From assembly GCF_963662885.1 (NCBI RefSeq), contig NZ_OY760061.1, positions 1 through 44,450 of the forward strand: a DNA stretch of 44,450 nucleotides, given 5' to 3'. Shown here piece after piece: positions 18,255 to 25,608 of this stretch. Under the pieces are notes generated by a model, which made no database searches, was not told the origin of the DNA, and worked only from the letters and a program-made list of their open reading frames with translations. The stretch comes from an uncultured Pseudodesulfovibrio sp. (GTDB lineage: Bacteria > Desulfobacterota > Desulfovibrionia > Desulfovibrionales > Desulfovibrionaceae). Position 1 is the stretch's first letter. Every line of letters starts with the position of its first letter. The position numbers were made by a program, and so were the translations under genes.

Positions 18255-18851
18255 ATGGCCGATACCAAGAAGATCCGCATATTCATGACCGGCGTCGGCG
18301 GCCAGGGCACCCTGACCGCCACCACCCTGCTCGCCAAGACCGTGCTCAGCCAGGGGCTCCCCGTGACCTCCGGCGAGATCCACGGCATGGCCCAGCGCGG
18401 CGGCGTGGTCGAGTCCACGGTGCTCATCGGCTGCAAGTCTCCGAAGATCGGACTCGGCGAGGCCGACATCCTGCTCGGGTTCGAGCCCATGGAGACCATG
18501 CGCGCCCTGCCCTACCTGAGACAGGGCGGCCTGGTGGTCTCCTCCACCGAGTATCTGCCGCCCCTGTCCGTGGCCATGGGTAAGATGGATTGCCCGACCA
18601 TCGACGACATCAAGAAGGCCGTCTCCGCCTGCACGTCCAAGGCCTACTACATGGCCAACCAGTCCATCGGCCTGGAGGCCGGTGCGGTGCAGTCCGGCAA
18701 CGTGGCCATGCTCGGCGCGCTCTGCGCGGCGGGCGAGCTGCCCTTCGGACCGGAGGCCCTGGAGGCCACCATCAAGGCGACCCTCCCGGCCAAGATCCAG
18801 GCCGTCAACCTCAAAGCCCTGGAGCTCGGCGTAAAGGCCTTGAACTCCTAG
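18255..18851 (+). CDS. iorB: Indolepyruvate ferredoxin oxidoreductase, beta subunit
   Basis: 198 residues, the gamma-domain (POR_N-like) subunit that pairs with IorA. It starts MADTKKIRIFMTGVGGQGTL, with the typical GVGGQG motif, followed by GEIHGMAQRGGVVESTVLIG (a pyruvate:ferredoxin oxidoreductase gamma signature) and ADILLGFEPMETMRALPYL. The stop is 10 bases before the start of the regulator gene, so all four genes of this cluster are probably one transcript. Confidence 0.94.
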   Translation: MADTKKIRIFMTGVGGQGTLTATTLLAKTVLSQGLPVTSGEIHGMAQRGGVVESTVLIGCKSPKIGLGEADILLGFEPMETMRALPYLRQGGLVVSSTEYLPPLSVAMGKMDCPTIDDIKKAVSACTSKAYYMANQSIGLEAGAVQSGNVAMLGALCAAGELPFGPEALEATIKATLPAKIQAVNLKALELGVKALNS

Positions 18852-18861
18852 AGACAACCAC

Positions 18862-20442
18862 ATGGCAACCAATACCCAGGACCACTCCGATCTCAGCTAT
18901 CTGCATACGCTGAAGACCATTCAGGAGACCTTGAAGCGCGAGACAACGCTCGAGGAGTCCTTGAACGCGCTCCTGAAGACCCTGGCCCTGGACATGGAAT
19001 ATGTCCGGGCGTTCATGGTCATCATGGACCCCAAGACCGAGAACCTGAAGCTCTCCCTGACCTACAGCCCCGCACAGTCCGACGACGTCACCTACTCGCC
19101 GGGCCGGGGCATCATCGGTCGGGTCTTCGACTCGGGCCTGTCCATCAGCGTGCCGCGCATGTCCGACGACCCGGAGTTCCTGAACAAGGCGTTCGGGCGC
19201 AGCGAGGAGGAGCTCAGGAAACTCGGCTTCATCTGCGTCCCGGTGCTCAACCTGCGGTCCGACGAGACCGAGGTCATCGGCGCGCTGTCCGTTGACGTGC
19301 CGCTCATTCCCGCCGACGACATGGCCGCCCACCGCGACTTCCTCGAAGTGGTGGCGGGCATCATCGCCGGGCACGTGGCCCAGCTCCAGGAGGAGATGGC
19401 CACCCAGAACCACCTGCTCTCCCAGGGCCTCATGGCCGGGGGCGCGGAAGCGGTTCCGCCCAAGGACTTCGTGGCCGCCAGCAAGGCCATGCGCCTGGTC
19501 CTGCGCCAGTCGAGCCAGGTGGCCCCCAGCCGGGCCACGGCGCTCTTGCGCGGCGAGTCCGGCACCGGCAAGGAGCTGCTGGCCGAGGCCATCCACCAGT
19601 CCAGCCCGCGCGCGGACAAGCCGCTCATCAAGCTGAACTGCGCGGCCCTGCCGAGCGAGCTGATCGAATCCGAGCTGTTCGGCCACCAGAAGGGCGCGTT
19701 CACCGGCGCGTTCCAGACCAAGCGCGGCCTGTTCGAGGTTGCGGACCAGGGCACCCTGTTCCTGGACGAGATCGGCGAACTCTCCATGGACGCCCAGGCC
19801 AAGGTGCTGCGGGCCATCCAGGAGAAGGAGATCCAGCGGGTCGGCTCCGAGCAGACCATCACCGTGGACGTGCGCCTCATCTGCGCCACCCACCAGCCCC
19901 TGGAAGAGCTGCTGGAAAAGGGGTTGTTCCGCGAAGACCTGTACTACCGCATCAACGTGTTCCCCATCTTCATTCCGCCCCTGAAGGAGCGCCGGGAGGA
20001 CATCCTGCCCCTGGCCGAACACTTCCTGGCCGATTTCGCCGACGAATACGGCAAGGAAGTCAAACGCATCTCCACGCCCGCCATCGAGCTGCTGGTGATG
20101 TACCACTGGCCTGGAAACGTGCGCGAGCTGAAGAACTGCATGGAGCGCGCGGTGCTGCTCTGCGAGGAGCAGGTCATCCGCACCTACCACCTGCCGCCGA
20201 CCCTGCAGTCGGCGGAGAGCTCGGCCACCGGCACCAACCTCTCCTTCGGCGAGGCCGTGGCCAAGTTCGAGCAGGAGCTGCTCATCGACTCGCTCAAGAA
20301 GACCGGCGGCAACATGCTGCAGTCCGCCCGCGACCTGCGCGTGTCCTACCGGATCGTCAACTACAAGGTGAAGAAGTACAACATCGACGTGAAGAAGTAC
20401 TCCCAGACCAAGAAGAAGACGAAAAAGAAGCTCGAAGTCTAG
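18862..20442 (+). CDS. GAF-domain sigma-54-dependent transcriptional activator (NifA-like layout)
   Basis: 526 residues. An N-terminal GAF domain (about 20-175) senses an unknown signal. The AAA+ sigma-54 interaction domain (about 205-430) has Walker A GESGTGKE (231-238), the GAFTGA loop that contacts sigma-54 (278-283), Walker B LFLDEIGELS and the R-finger region FREDLYYRINVF. A C-terminal Fis-type helix-turn-helix (about 470-505; MLQSARDLRVSYRIVNYKVK) and a lysine-rich tail (KKKTKKK) end the protein. It follows iorB by 10 bases and probably controls the ior operon or amino-acid metabolism; no sigma-54 promoter was seen before the operon itself, so targets may lie elsewhere. The one sigma-54 site found in this window is at 28667. 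Confidence 0.9.
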   Translation: MATNTQDHSDLSYLHTLKTIQETLKRETTLEESLNALLKTLALDMEYVRAFMVIMDPKTENLKLSLTYSPAQSDDVTYSPGRGIIGRVFDSGLSISVPRMSDDPEFLNKAFGRSEEELRKLGFICVPVLNLRSDETEVIGALSVDVPLIPADDMAAHRDFLEVVAGIIAGHVAQLQEEMATQNHLLSQGLMAGGAEAVPPKDFVAASKAMRLVLRQSSQVAPSRATALLRGESGTGKELLAEAIHQSSPRADKPLIKLNCAALPSELIESELFGHQKGAFTGAFQTKRGLFEVADQGTLFLDEIGELSMDAQAKVLRAIQEKEIQRVGSEQTITVDVRLICATHQPLEELLEKGLFREDLYYRINVFPIFIPPLKERREDILPLAEHFLADFADEYGKEVKRISTPAIELLVMYHWPGNVRELKNCMERAVLLCEEQVIRTYHLPPTLQSAESSATGTNLSFGEAVAKFEQELLIDSLKKTGGNMLQSARDLRVSYRIVNYKVKKYNIDVKKYSQTKKKTKKKLEV

Positions 20443-20467
20443 CTTCCAAGCAACCAAGCAATATGAG

Positions 20468-20502
20468 AGGGCGGCCCGGATAATCCGGGCCGCCCTTGTT
20501 TT
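20468..20502 (+). terminator. Rho-independent terminator of the ior operon
   Basis: AGGGCGGCCCGGA (20468-20480), loop TAA, TCCGGGCCGCCCT (20484-20496), then TTGTTTT. Perfect 13-bp stem 25 bases after the regulator stop codon. The IS element begins about 35 bases further on. Confidence 0.9.
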
Positions 20503-20602
20503 CCGCTCCGTCCTGAGACCCGGGGCGCAAAAATACCATGTCGGCACTCCTGAGTTTTGCTGGTAACAACACCAGTGAAACCAAAACGAAAGGGAGGCCG
20601 AC

Positions 20603-21664
20603 ATGGCAAAGCTCAAGGTATCATCAGTCCATCGGTTTGTAGAAGCTTTTCGTGGCGAAGAGATTTGGATCGGCGTTGACGTCCACAAACGCAGCTATAG
20701 CGTAGGACTTCTCAGGCCCGACGGCATGGTGAAAGATTGGACCTGTCCAGCCGACAACCAGGCCCTGGTCAGGACTATTCTGTCCCTACCCGTGCGGCTT
20801 GGTGCGGTTTGCTACGAAGCCGGCCCCACGGGATTCGGCTTGGCACGGGTACTTGAGCACGCCGGAATTCCGGTCATCGTCGCCGCCCCCAGCCGTATCC
20901 CCCGTCCGGTTGCGGCAACCAACAAGACGGATAGCCTCGACTGCCGCAAGCTGGCTGAGCTGGCTTCATCCGGCCTTATTCGGCCAATCGCGATTCCCAC
21001 GGAAGCCGAGGAGGCTTTCCGGTCTCTTCAACGCAGACGGCATCAACTTACGGATTCTCTTCGCAAAGTGAAACAGCGAATTCGTGCGTTGTTCCTGAGT
21101 TTCAACATCCAGGAGCCGCCCGGCATCGACAAGTGGGGCAAAACCGCAGTTGCCGAAATCGCAAGAATTGAACTTCCTCATTGCGCAAACGAGACCAAGG
21201 CGAGTCTTCTCCGGGAGCTGCATTACCTCAAGGACGCACAACGGGAAGTGGATGGGCTGCTTCGAACGTACGCCAAGGAACAAGACGAGGCGCGACGCAT
21301 CGCCGCGATGAGGTCCGTTCCCGGCGTCGGCGAAGTGGTCGCGACCGCATTTGCCGCAGAAATTTACTGTCCAGAACGGTTCAACCGCAGTGAAGAAGTT
21401 ACTGCCTATCTTGGCCTGGCACCGGTGATACGGCAAAGCGGCGGCGGGAAAGGGAAATCGTTTATCCGCCCGGTCGGACAAAGACGATTACGAAGCCTGC
21501 TTGTCGAAGCGGCCTGGGGGTGGAAACAAAGAGACGAATGGGCGCAAGGCTTCTACAATCGAATTTTGAGTCGCCACGGTATTCCGCAAAAAGCGATTAC
21601 CGCGCTGGCTCGAAAACTGGCCGCTCTGCTGTGGAAGCTCAGCTTGCCATCGGCAACGGCCTGA
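20603..21664 (+). CDS. IS110-family (IS1111 group) transposase
   Basis: 353 residues from ATG 20603 with GGGAGG upstream. N-terminal RuvC-like DEDD domain: first Asp in WIGVDVHKRSYSVG (Asp26), Glu in VCYEAGPTGFGL, and the Asp pair in NKTDSLDCRKLAEL. A middle coiled region (RRRHQLTDSLRKVKQRIRAL) follows. The C-terminal Transposase_20 domain has MRSVPGVGEVVATAFAAEI, AYLGLAPVIRQSGGGKGKSF (containing the serine that acts as nucleophile in this family) and LRSLLVEAAWGWKQ. The length is normal and no frame break is seen. In relatives such as IS621 this recombinase is guided by a bridge RNA encoded in the element's non-coding end. Confidence 0.93.
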   Translation: MAKLKVSSVHRFVEAFRGEEIWIGVDVHKRSYSVGLLRPDGMVKDWTCPADNQALVRTILSLPVRLGAVCYEAGPTGFGLARVLEHAGIPVIVAAPSRIPRPVAATNKTDSLDCRKLAELASSGLIRPIAIPTEAEEAFRSLQRRRHQLTDSLRKVKQRIRALFLSFNIQEPPGIDKWGKTAVAEIARIELPHCANETKASLLRELHYLKDAQREVDGLLRTYAKEQDEARRIAAMRSVPGVGEVVATAFAAEIYCPERFNRSEEVTAYLGLAPVIRQSGGGKGKSFIRPVGQRRLRSLLVEAAWGWKQRDEWAQGFYNRILSRHGIPQKAITALARKLAALLWKLSLPSATA

Positions 21665-21842
21665 ACGGATCGCGGGGGGCTTTAGGTAGCGTAGACTACG
21701 AACAAAAATTGCGATCCAAAACAACTACCGTACCGAATCGGTACTTGGTGCCGCAGAGCACGAATAAGAAAAGGAATACTTGATAATTACGCCGTAGGAC
21801 GAGGGTGAAGTATGGCCTGTGAAATGGTGAAATCAAGATATA
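21665..21842 (+). ncRNA. Candidate bridge RNA in the 3' non-coding end of the IS
   Basis: 178 bases between the transposase stop and the right inverted repeat, without an ORF. Two nested structures are visible: a long-range stem GGATCGC (21667-21673) with GCGATCC (21711-21717) enclosing a GTAG/CTAC mini-hairpin, and a perfect hairpin GTACCG-AAT-CGGTAC (21730-21744). IS1111-group elements carry their bridge RNA in the 3' end, whereas IS110-group ones carry it in the 5' end, so position and structure both fit. Guide loops cannot be assigned without a comparison of the ends and target. Confidence 0.5.
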
Positions 21843-21870
21843 CGGGAGTCCTTGACATGGGGCCGCATAA

Positions 21871-21904
21871 GAAAAAGGCCCGAACCCACGGGGGGTCCGG
21901 GCCT
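21871..21904 (-). terminator. Rho-independent terminator of the SLOG-like gene
   Basis: On the minus strand AGGCCCGGACCC (21904-21893) pairs with the complement of 21876-21887 (one mismatch-prone A/G position) and is followed by TTTTTCTT. It lies about 30 bases after the stop of the gene at 21933 and about 10 bases from the right end of the IS. Confidence 0.8.
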
Positions 21905-21932
21905 GCCGCTCCGGGAGCGGGATGATTCGGAT

Positions 21933-22481
21933 TTACTTGAAGGAACGGGAGAACAGCTCCTCAAGAGCCTTCTTGCCGTTTTCCTCCAGGAAGCGGGTGC
22001 CGGTGCCGGTGAAGTGCGCGGCGGTGATGACCGGGGCCTCGACCGCGCCCCAGGCGCCGTGTTCCCACTTGGACCAGGCGGACTTGGTCTGGTCGAAGAC
22101 ATACAGCTCCTTGTTGCAGATCTTGGCGAACTCGGCGCCCCAGCCGGTGCCGCCCTTGACGGTGCCGTCCTCAAGGATGGAGCCGACCACGAAGATCTGC
22201 TGGCTGGATTCCACCTGCCACATGATGGTCTGCAGGACCTTGCGCATCTTTTCCGCGTTGGTGAACTTGCGGTTGAGGAGCCTGGAGACGTAGGTCAGGC
22301 TGACGTCCTTCTGGGTCAGCTCCTCGTCGGTCAGGACGCGGACGCCGCGGGTGCGCTCGATCCTGTGGCCCTCGAAGGTGTAGTTGACCTCGGACAGGCC
22401 GTGGTACTCGGCGAGTTTGCCGAACTGGTTCTCGGCACCCTGAGCGCCGCCGCTGAAAAGAGTGTGGTTCTGGTAGGGCAT
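21933..22481 (-). CDS. SLOG/YpsA-like Rossmann-fold protein of unknown function
   Basis: 182 residues from ATG 22481, with AAGGAGA upstream. The N-terminal TLFSGGAQGAENQFGKLAEY resembles the glycine-rich nucleotide-binding loop of SLOG-superfamily proteins (cpYpsA/DprA/LOG relatives). In the middle, SSQQIFVVGSILEDGTVKGG and GTGWGAEFAKICNKELYVFD fit the second half of such a fold, where a glycine-rich turn and an acidic residue bind a nucleotide-like ligand. No signal peptide or membrane helix is present. SLOG proteins bind or process nucleotides and some act in signalling, but no function can be assigned. Neighbours give no clue: the IS on one side and the divergent msrAB on the other. Confidence 0.6.
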   Translation of the reverse strand: MPYQNHTLFSGGAQGAENQFGKLAEYHGLSEVNYTFEGHRIERTRGVRVLTDEELTQKDVSLTYVSRLLNRKFTNAEKMRKVLQTIMWQVESSQQIFVVGSILEDGTVKGGTGWGAEFAKICNKELYVFDQTKSAWSKWEHGAWGAVEAPVITAAHFTGTGTRFLEENGKKALEELFSRSFK

Positions 22482-22667
22482 GGTCTCTCCTTGGTGTGAT
22501 TCAATGCGAAATTTGGTCGCTGCCGGACGGCTGGACATGCGTACTATGCACGGCACGCCCCCGCGAAGCAATGCCACTTGCAACAAAACGGACCAAAAAT
22601 CCACCCTTTTTTGGTAAAAATAACGATTTTCCGTAATCGATCTCCGCACCAACGACGCCCCGTTCCA

Positions 22668-22696
22668 TTGACAACCCCATGTCCCGTACATACTTC
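22668..22696 (+). promoter_or_regulatory. Sigma-70 promoter for msrAB
   Basis: -35 TTGACA (22668-22673, perfect), 17-base spacer, -10 TACTTC (22691-22696, weak). The expected transcript start, near 22703, falls inside the Fur-like box. Confidence 0.5.
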
Positions 22697-22701
22697 TATG
22701 T

Positions 22702-22720
22702 AATAATCACTATCATTTTC
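22702..22720. promoter_or_regulatory. Fur-like operator upstream of msrAB
   Basis: Read on the minus strand, GAAAATGATAGTGATTATT matches 15 of the 19 positions of the classical Fur box (GATAATGATAATCATTATC). It lies at the expected transcript start, between the promoter and the ribosome site, where a bound repressor would block transcription. Whether it is Fur, PerR or another Fur-family protein cannot be told. Confidence 0.5.
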
Positions 22721-22737
22721 AAACGGAGGTGATCCAC

Positions 22738-23877
22738 ATGTACGGCAAGCCGGCAATCCTGACCCTGAGCGGGTTATTGGTGATTTCGCTGGTTCTTGCG
22801 CTGACGTTGTTCACCTCGTCAAAGGAACGGGCAATGGCGGAAAGCGCAAACAATGCCACCTACGAGACGGCCACCCTCGCGGGCGGCTGCTTCTGGTGCG
22901 TGGAATCGGACATGGAAAAGCTGCCCGGCGTGATCAAGGTCGTGTCGGGCTATGCGGGCGGGGCCGAAGTGGACCCGAGCTACGAGATGGTCTCGAGCGG
23001 GACCACGGGCCACCGCGAATCGGTCCAGGTGACCTTCGACCCGGCACGGATCAGCTACGCCCAGGTCCTTGACCATTACTGGCGTCACTTCGACCCCACG
23101 GACGACGGCGGCTCCTTCGGCGACCGGGGGTTCCAGTACACCTCGGCCATTTTCTATCATTCCGAAGAGCAGCGGGCGACGGCGGAGGCATCCAAGAAGG
23201 CGCTGGACGAATCCGGCCGCTTCGACAAGCCGGTGGTCACGCCGATCATCGCCTTCACCACCTTCTATCCCGCCGAGGGCTACCACCAGGACTACTACAA
23301 GCACAATCCGGTGCGCTACAAGACCTACCGCTACTTCTCCGGCCGCGACCGGTTCGTGGACGATCATTGGGGCGCGGAGGCGGACGACGTGGTCGAGGCG
23401 GCGCAGCACGGCCCGGCCGCGGCCGCGCCCGCCGGCAACGGCTTCGTCAAGCCGGACGACGAGACGCTGAAGCGGCAGCTCACGCCCCTCCAGTACAAGG
23501 TGACCCAGCACGAAGGCACGGAACCGCCCTTCAACAACGAGTATTGGGACAATCACGCGGAAGGCATCTACGTGGACGTGGTCAGCGGCGAGGTGCTCTT
23601 CTCCAGCACGGACAAGTACGAGTCCGGCACCGGCTGGCCGAGCTTCACCAAGCCCCTGGTGCCGGGGAACATCGTGGAGAAGGAGGACCGCTCCCTCTTC
23701 TCGGTCCGCACCGAGGTGCGCAGCCGCGAGGCGGATTCCCACCTGGGCCACGTCTTTGGCGACGGCCCCAAGCCAACCGGGCTGCGCTACTGCATGAACT
23801 CGGCGGCCCTGCGGTTCGTGCCCAAGGCCGACATGCAGGCGGAAGGGTACGGCGAATACCTGTACCTGTTCGACTAA
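22738..23877 (+). CDS. msrAB: Fused peptide-methionine sulfoxide reductase MsrA-MsrB, exported
   Basis: 379 residues from ATG 22738, which follows a near-perfect GGAGGTGA ribosome site by 5 bases. An N-terminal signal-anchor (LTLSGLLVISLVLALTLF) predicts a periplasmic enzyme. The MsrA domain (about 40-205) has the active-site GCFWCVE (Cys51, Cys54) and reduces Met-S-sulfoxide. An Ala/Gly linker follows, then the MsrB domain (about 235-375; YESGTGWPSFTKP, SHLGHVFGDGP, RYCMNSAALRF with catalytic Cys352), which reduces the R form. MsrB lacks the paired CXXC zinc ligands seen in many homologues. It would repair oxidised exported proteins, such as cytochromes, during oxygen exposure. The Fur-like box suggests metal- or peroxide-linked control. 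Confidence 0.94.
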   Translation: MYGKPAILTLSGLLVISLVLALTLFTSSKERAMAESANNATYETATLAGGCFWCVESDMEKLPGVIKVVSGYAGGAEVDPSYEMVSSGTTGHRESVQVTFDPARISYAQVLDHYWRHFDPTDDGGSFGDRGFQYTSAIFYHSEEQRATAEASKKALDESGRFDKPVVTPIIAFTTFYPAEGYHQDYYKHNPVRYKTYRYFSGRDRFVDDHWGAEADDVVEAAQHGPAAAAPAGNGFVKPDDETLKRQLTPLQYKVTQHEGTEPPFNNEYWDNHAEGIYVDVVSGEVLFSSTDKYESGTGWPSFTKPLVPGNIVEKEDRSLFSVRTEVRSREADSHLGHVFGDGPKPTGLRYCMNSAALRFVPKADMQAEGYGEYLYLFD

Positions 23878-23903
23878 TCGCCGCACTGCGGCAGGATAAC
23901 GCG

Positions 23904-23937
23904 GGAGCCGTTCCGATGGGAACGGCTCCTTTTTTTG
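23904..23937 (+). terminator. Rho-independent terminator of msrAB
   Basis: GGAGCCGTTCC (23904-23914), loop GATG, GGAACGGCTCC (23919-23929), then eight T. Perfect 11-bp stem shortly after the msrAB stop. Confidence 0.92.
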
Positions 23938-24017
23938 CGGACGGACGCGCCGCCGCCCAGAGAAGAATCATTGCAAACAAAGATATCCATTGATAAACAG
24001 AATGACGGAGGGTTTTC

Positions 24018-24773
24018 ATGATCCAGCGCCACGCAGTCGCCAGGTTCGCCCTCGCGGCCATCCTGCTGGCCCTGCTCTGCGGCGTCGCCGACGCCGGGTC
24101 CAAGGCCCGGCTGGTCTGCGATATCTGGCCGCCCTATCAGATGCGCACCGGTTCGGGCTACGCGGGCTTTTCCGTGGACCTGGTCCGCGCGGTATATGCA
24201 GGCCTGGGCCGCCCCGCCCCCTCCATCTCCACCCTGCCCTGGAAACGGGCCATGGAAACAGTCCGCTTCGGCGAATCGGACGGGCTGTTCTCGGTCAACC
24301 GGACCCCTGAACGCGCAGACTATCTCGACTACCCGGACGAACCGCTGTTGGAGGCCCCCTGGGTCATCTGGACACGGATCGCCTCCACCATCCGGACCCT
24401 GGACGACCTCAAGGGCAAGAAGGTCGGCGTGGTCCTCGGATACAGCTACACCCCGGAGTTCTGGCAGTTCATCAAGAAGTACTGCGAGGTGGAGCGGGTC
24501 CCCTCCGACGAGATCAACTTCCGCAAGCTCTCCGAAGGCCGGCTGGACGCGCTGGCGGCCGAGTACGGCAACGGGCTGGTCCTGTCCGCCTCCCTGGTGC
24601 CCCGGCCCCGGCCCCGCCTGGACATAGAGATCAAGCGCGACGGCCTGTACATCGCCTTCAGCAGGGAGCGGGTGGAACACGCCTTCGTACAGGCGTTTTC
24701 GGAAGAGCTGAAACGGTTCAAGCTGACCAGAGAGTACCGGTCGCTGCGCGAGAAATACCTGTCCCCGCCCTAG
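24018..24773 (+). CDS. Periplasmic solute-binding protein, family 3
   Basis: 251 residues with a cleavable signal peptide (RFALAAILLALLCGVADAG). The mature part resembles SBP_bac_3 proteins: LVCDIWPPYQMRTGSGYAGF, VDLVRAVYAGLGR, LPWKRAMETVRFGESDGLFS and DDLKGKKVGVVLGYSYTPEF. The family binds polar amino acids for ABC importers or serves as a sensor input. No permease or ATPase gene is adjacent, so it is an orphan; such stand-alone members with the motif PWKRAME are frequent in Desulfobacterota and marine Proteobacteria, often of unknown ligand. The start is ATG 24018 with GGAGGG upstream. It follows the msrAB terminator, so it is transcribed separately. Confidence 0.82.
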   Translation: MIQRHAVARFALAAILLALLCGVADAGSKARLVCDIWPPYQMRTGSGYAGFSVDLVRAVYAGLGRPAPSISTLPWKRAMETVRFGESDGLFSVNRTPERADYLDYPDEPLLEAPWVIWTRIASTIRTLDDLKGKKVGVVLGYSYTPEFWQFIKKYCEVERVPSDEINFRKLSEGRLDALAAEYGNGLVLSASLVPRPRPRLDIEIKRDGLYIAFSRERVEHAFVQAFSEELKRFKLTREYRSLREKYLSPP

Positions 24774-24921
24774 CCACGCCCCGCCGCGCCCGTCGCCGCC
24801 CCAACCGCGCCCTGGCGAGCCGCCCGTCTTCCCGCCGCAACTTTTGACGGCTTCCCCGTTTTCGGGCTAGCGTTCCCGGCAGACCATCCGGGATCAGCGA
24901 ACCTTCACCGCAGGGGGAACC

Positions 24922-25383
24922 ATGTACGTCGTCTATCTGGCCGCAGCGGCCCTGGCCGGGGGCGTGATCAACACCCTGTTCTTCGACGCGCCCCTGGCGG
25001 ACGCCCTCCTGCCCTGGCTCCTGGGCGTCCAGGTGGGCCTGGGCGCGCTCTGGGCCTTCCTCGGCCACTACTTCAAGTCCGACGAGGTGGCGGGCTACAT
25101 CGGCTGGCCCCCGGGCAACCCGTTCCAGAAGGAGATCGCCTTCACCAACCTGGCGCTCGGCCTGTGCGGCGTCCTGAGCTTCCTGCTCCGCAACACCCCG
25201 TTGCGCGACGGCTTCTGGCTGGCCACCATCCTCTTCGCCACGGTCTTCCTCTGCGGCGCCTTCACCGTCCACCTCACGGACCGCAAGGAACACGGCAACA
25301 AAAAACCCGGCAATGCCGGGCCGGTCTTCTTCGCGGACATCGGGATGCCTGCGGTGCTGTGGGGGCTGTATTTAGTGCGGTAG
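24922..25383 (+). CDS. Four-helix membrane protein of unknown function (DUF6790-like)
   Basis: 153 residues from ATG 24922 after AGGGGGA. Four hydrophobic segments can be seen (about residues 2-20, 30-50, 75-95 and 105-120) plus a weak one at the C-terminus. Between the second and third is a conserved-looking soluble loop, GYIGWPPGNPFQKEIAFTNL. Small membrane proteins with this loop are widespread and are often annotated as DUF6790; the function is unknown. It is followed by the AT-rich stretch that carries the BRCT gene. Confidence 0.65.
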   Translation: MYVVYLAAAALAGGVINTLFFDAPLADALLPWLLGVQVGLGALWAFLGHYFKSDEVAGYIGWPPGNPFQKEIAFTNLALGLCGVLSFLLRNTPLRDGFWLATILFATVFLCGAFTVHLTDRKEHGNKKPGNAGPVFFADIGMPAVLWGLYLVR

Positions 25384-25608
25384 GCGGCCTGTTTTTGTTC
25401 TCTACTGTCTGCTGCCAACTGTTTAACTACCCATGGTATTGGGCATTGCGCTTTGCCACATATCTTAGCAGAAGGTTTGCCTAACTTTGCGTTGACTTTG
25501 GATTACTAAGTTCGAGCTGGGGCAGGTTCTCGGCCAGCGATTGAAATGGCTAAAAACTAGTGATAAACTGATATGCATCGACCTTCTGACCCAGTAAAGG
25601 AAGCAGTT
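25384..25608. other. AT-rich intergenic stretch before the BRCT gene
   Basis: 225 bases that are clearly richer in A/T than the DNA on either side. No convincing promoter with both -35 and -10 was found, and no remnant of a known gene. It probably entered together with the following gene. Confidence 0.4.

Larger units (their letters stand above)
20536..21860 (+). mobile_element. IS110-family element, IS1111 group
   Basis: The transposase gene is bracketed by sub-terminal inverted repeats: left CCATGTCGGCACTCCTG (20536-20552) and right CGGGAGTCCTTGACATGG (21843-21860). Reverse-complemented, the right one is CCATGTCAAGGACTCCCG, sharing CCATGTC and ACTCC with the left. Sub-terminal inverted repeats are diagnostic of the IS1111 group; typical IS110 elements lack them. 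True tips normally lie a few bases outside the repeats, so the element is about 1.33 kb. No target duplication is visible, as expected. It sits between the terminator of the ior operon and that of the SLOG-like gene and interrupts no gene. The intact transposase and ends suggest it may still be active. Confidence 0.88.

Noticed and set aside
20521..21872. Possible direct repeat flanking the IS (GGGGCGCAAAAAT versus GGGGCCGCATAAG)
   Set aside because: Imperfect, and the IS110 family normally makes no target duplication; likely chance.
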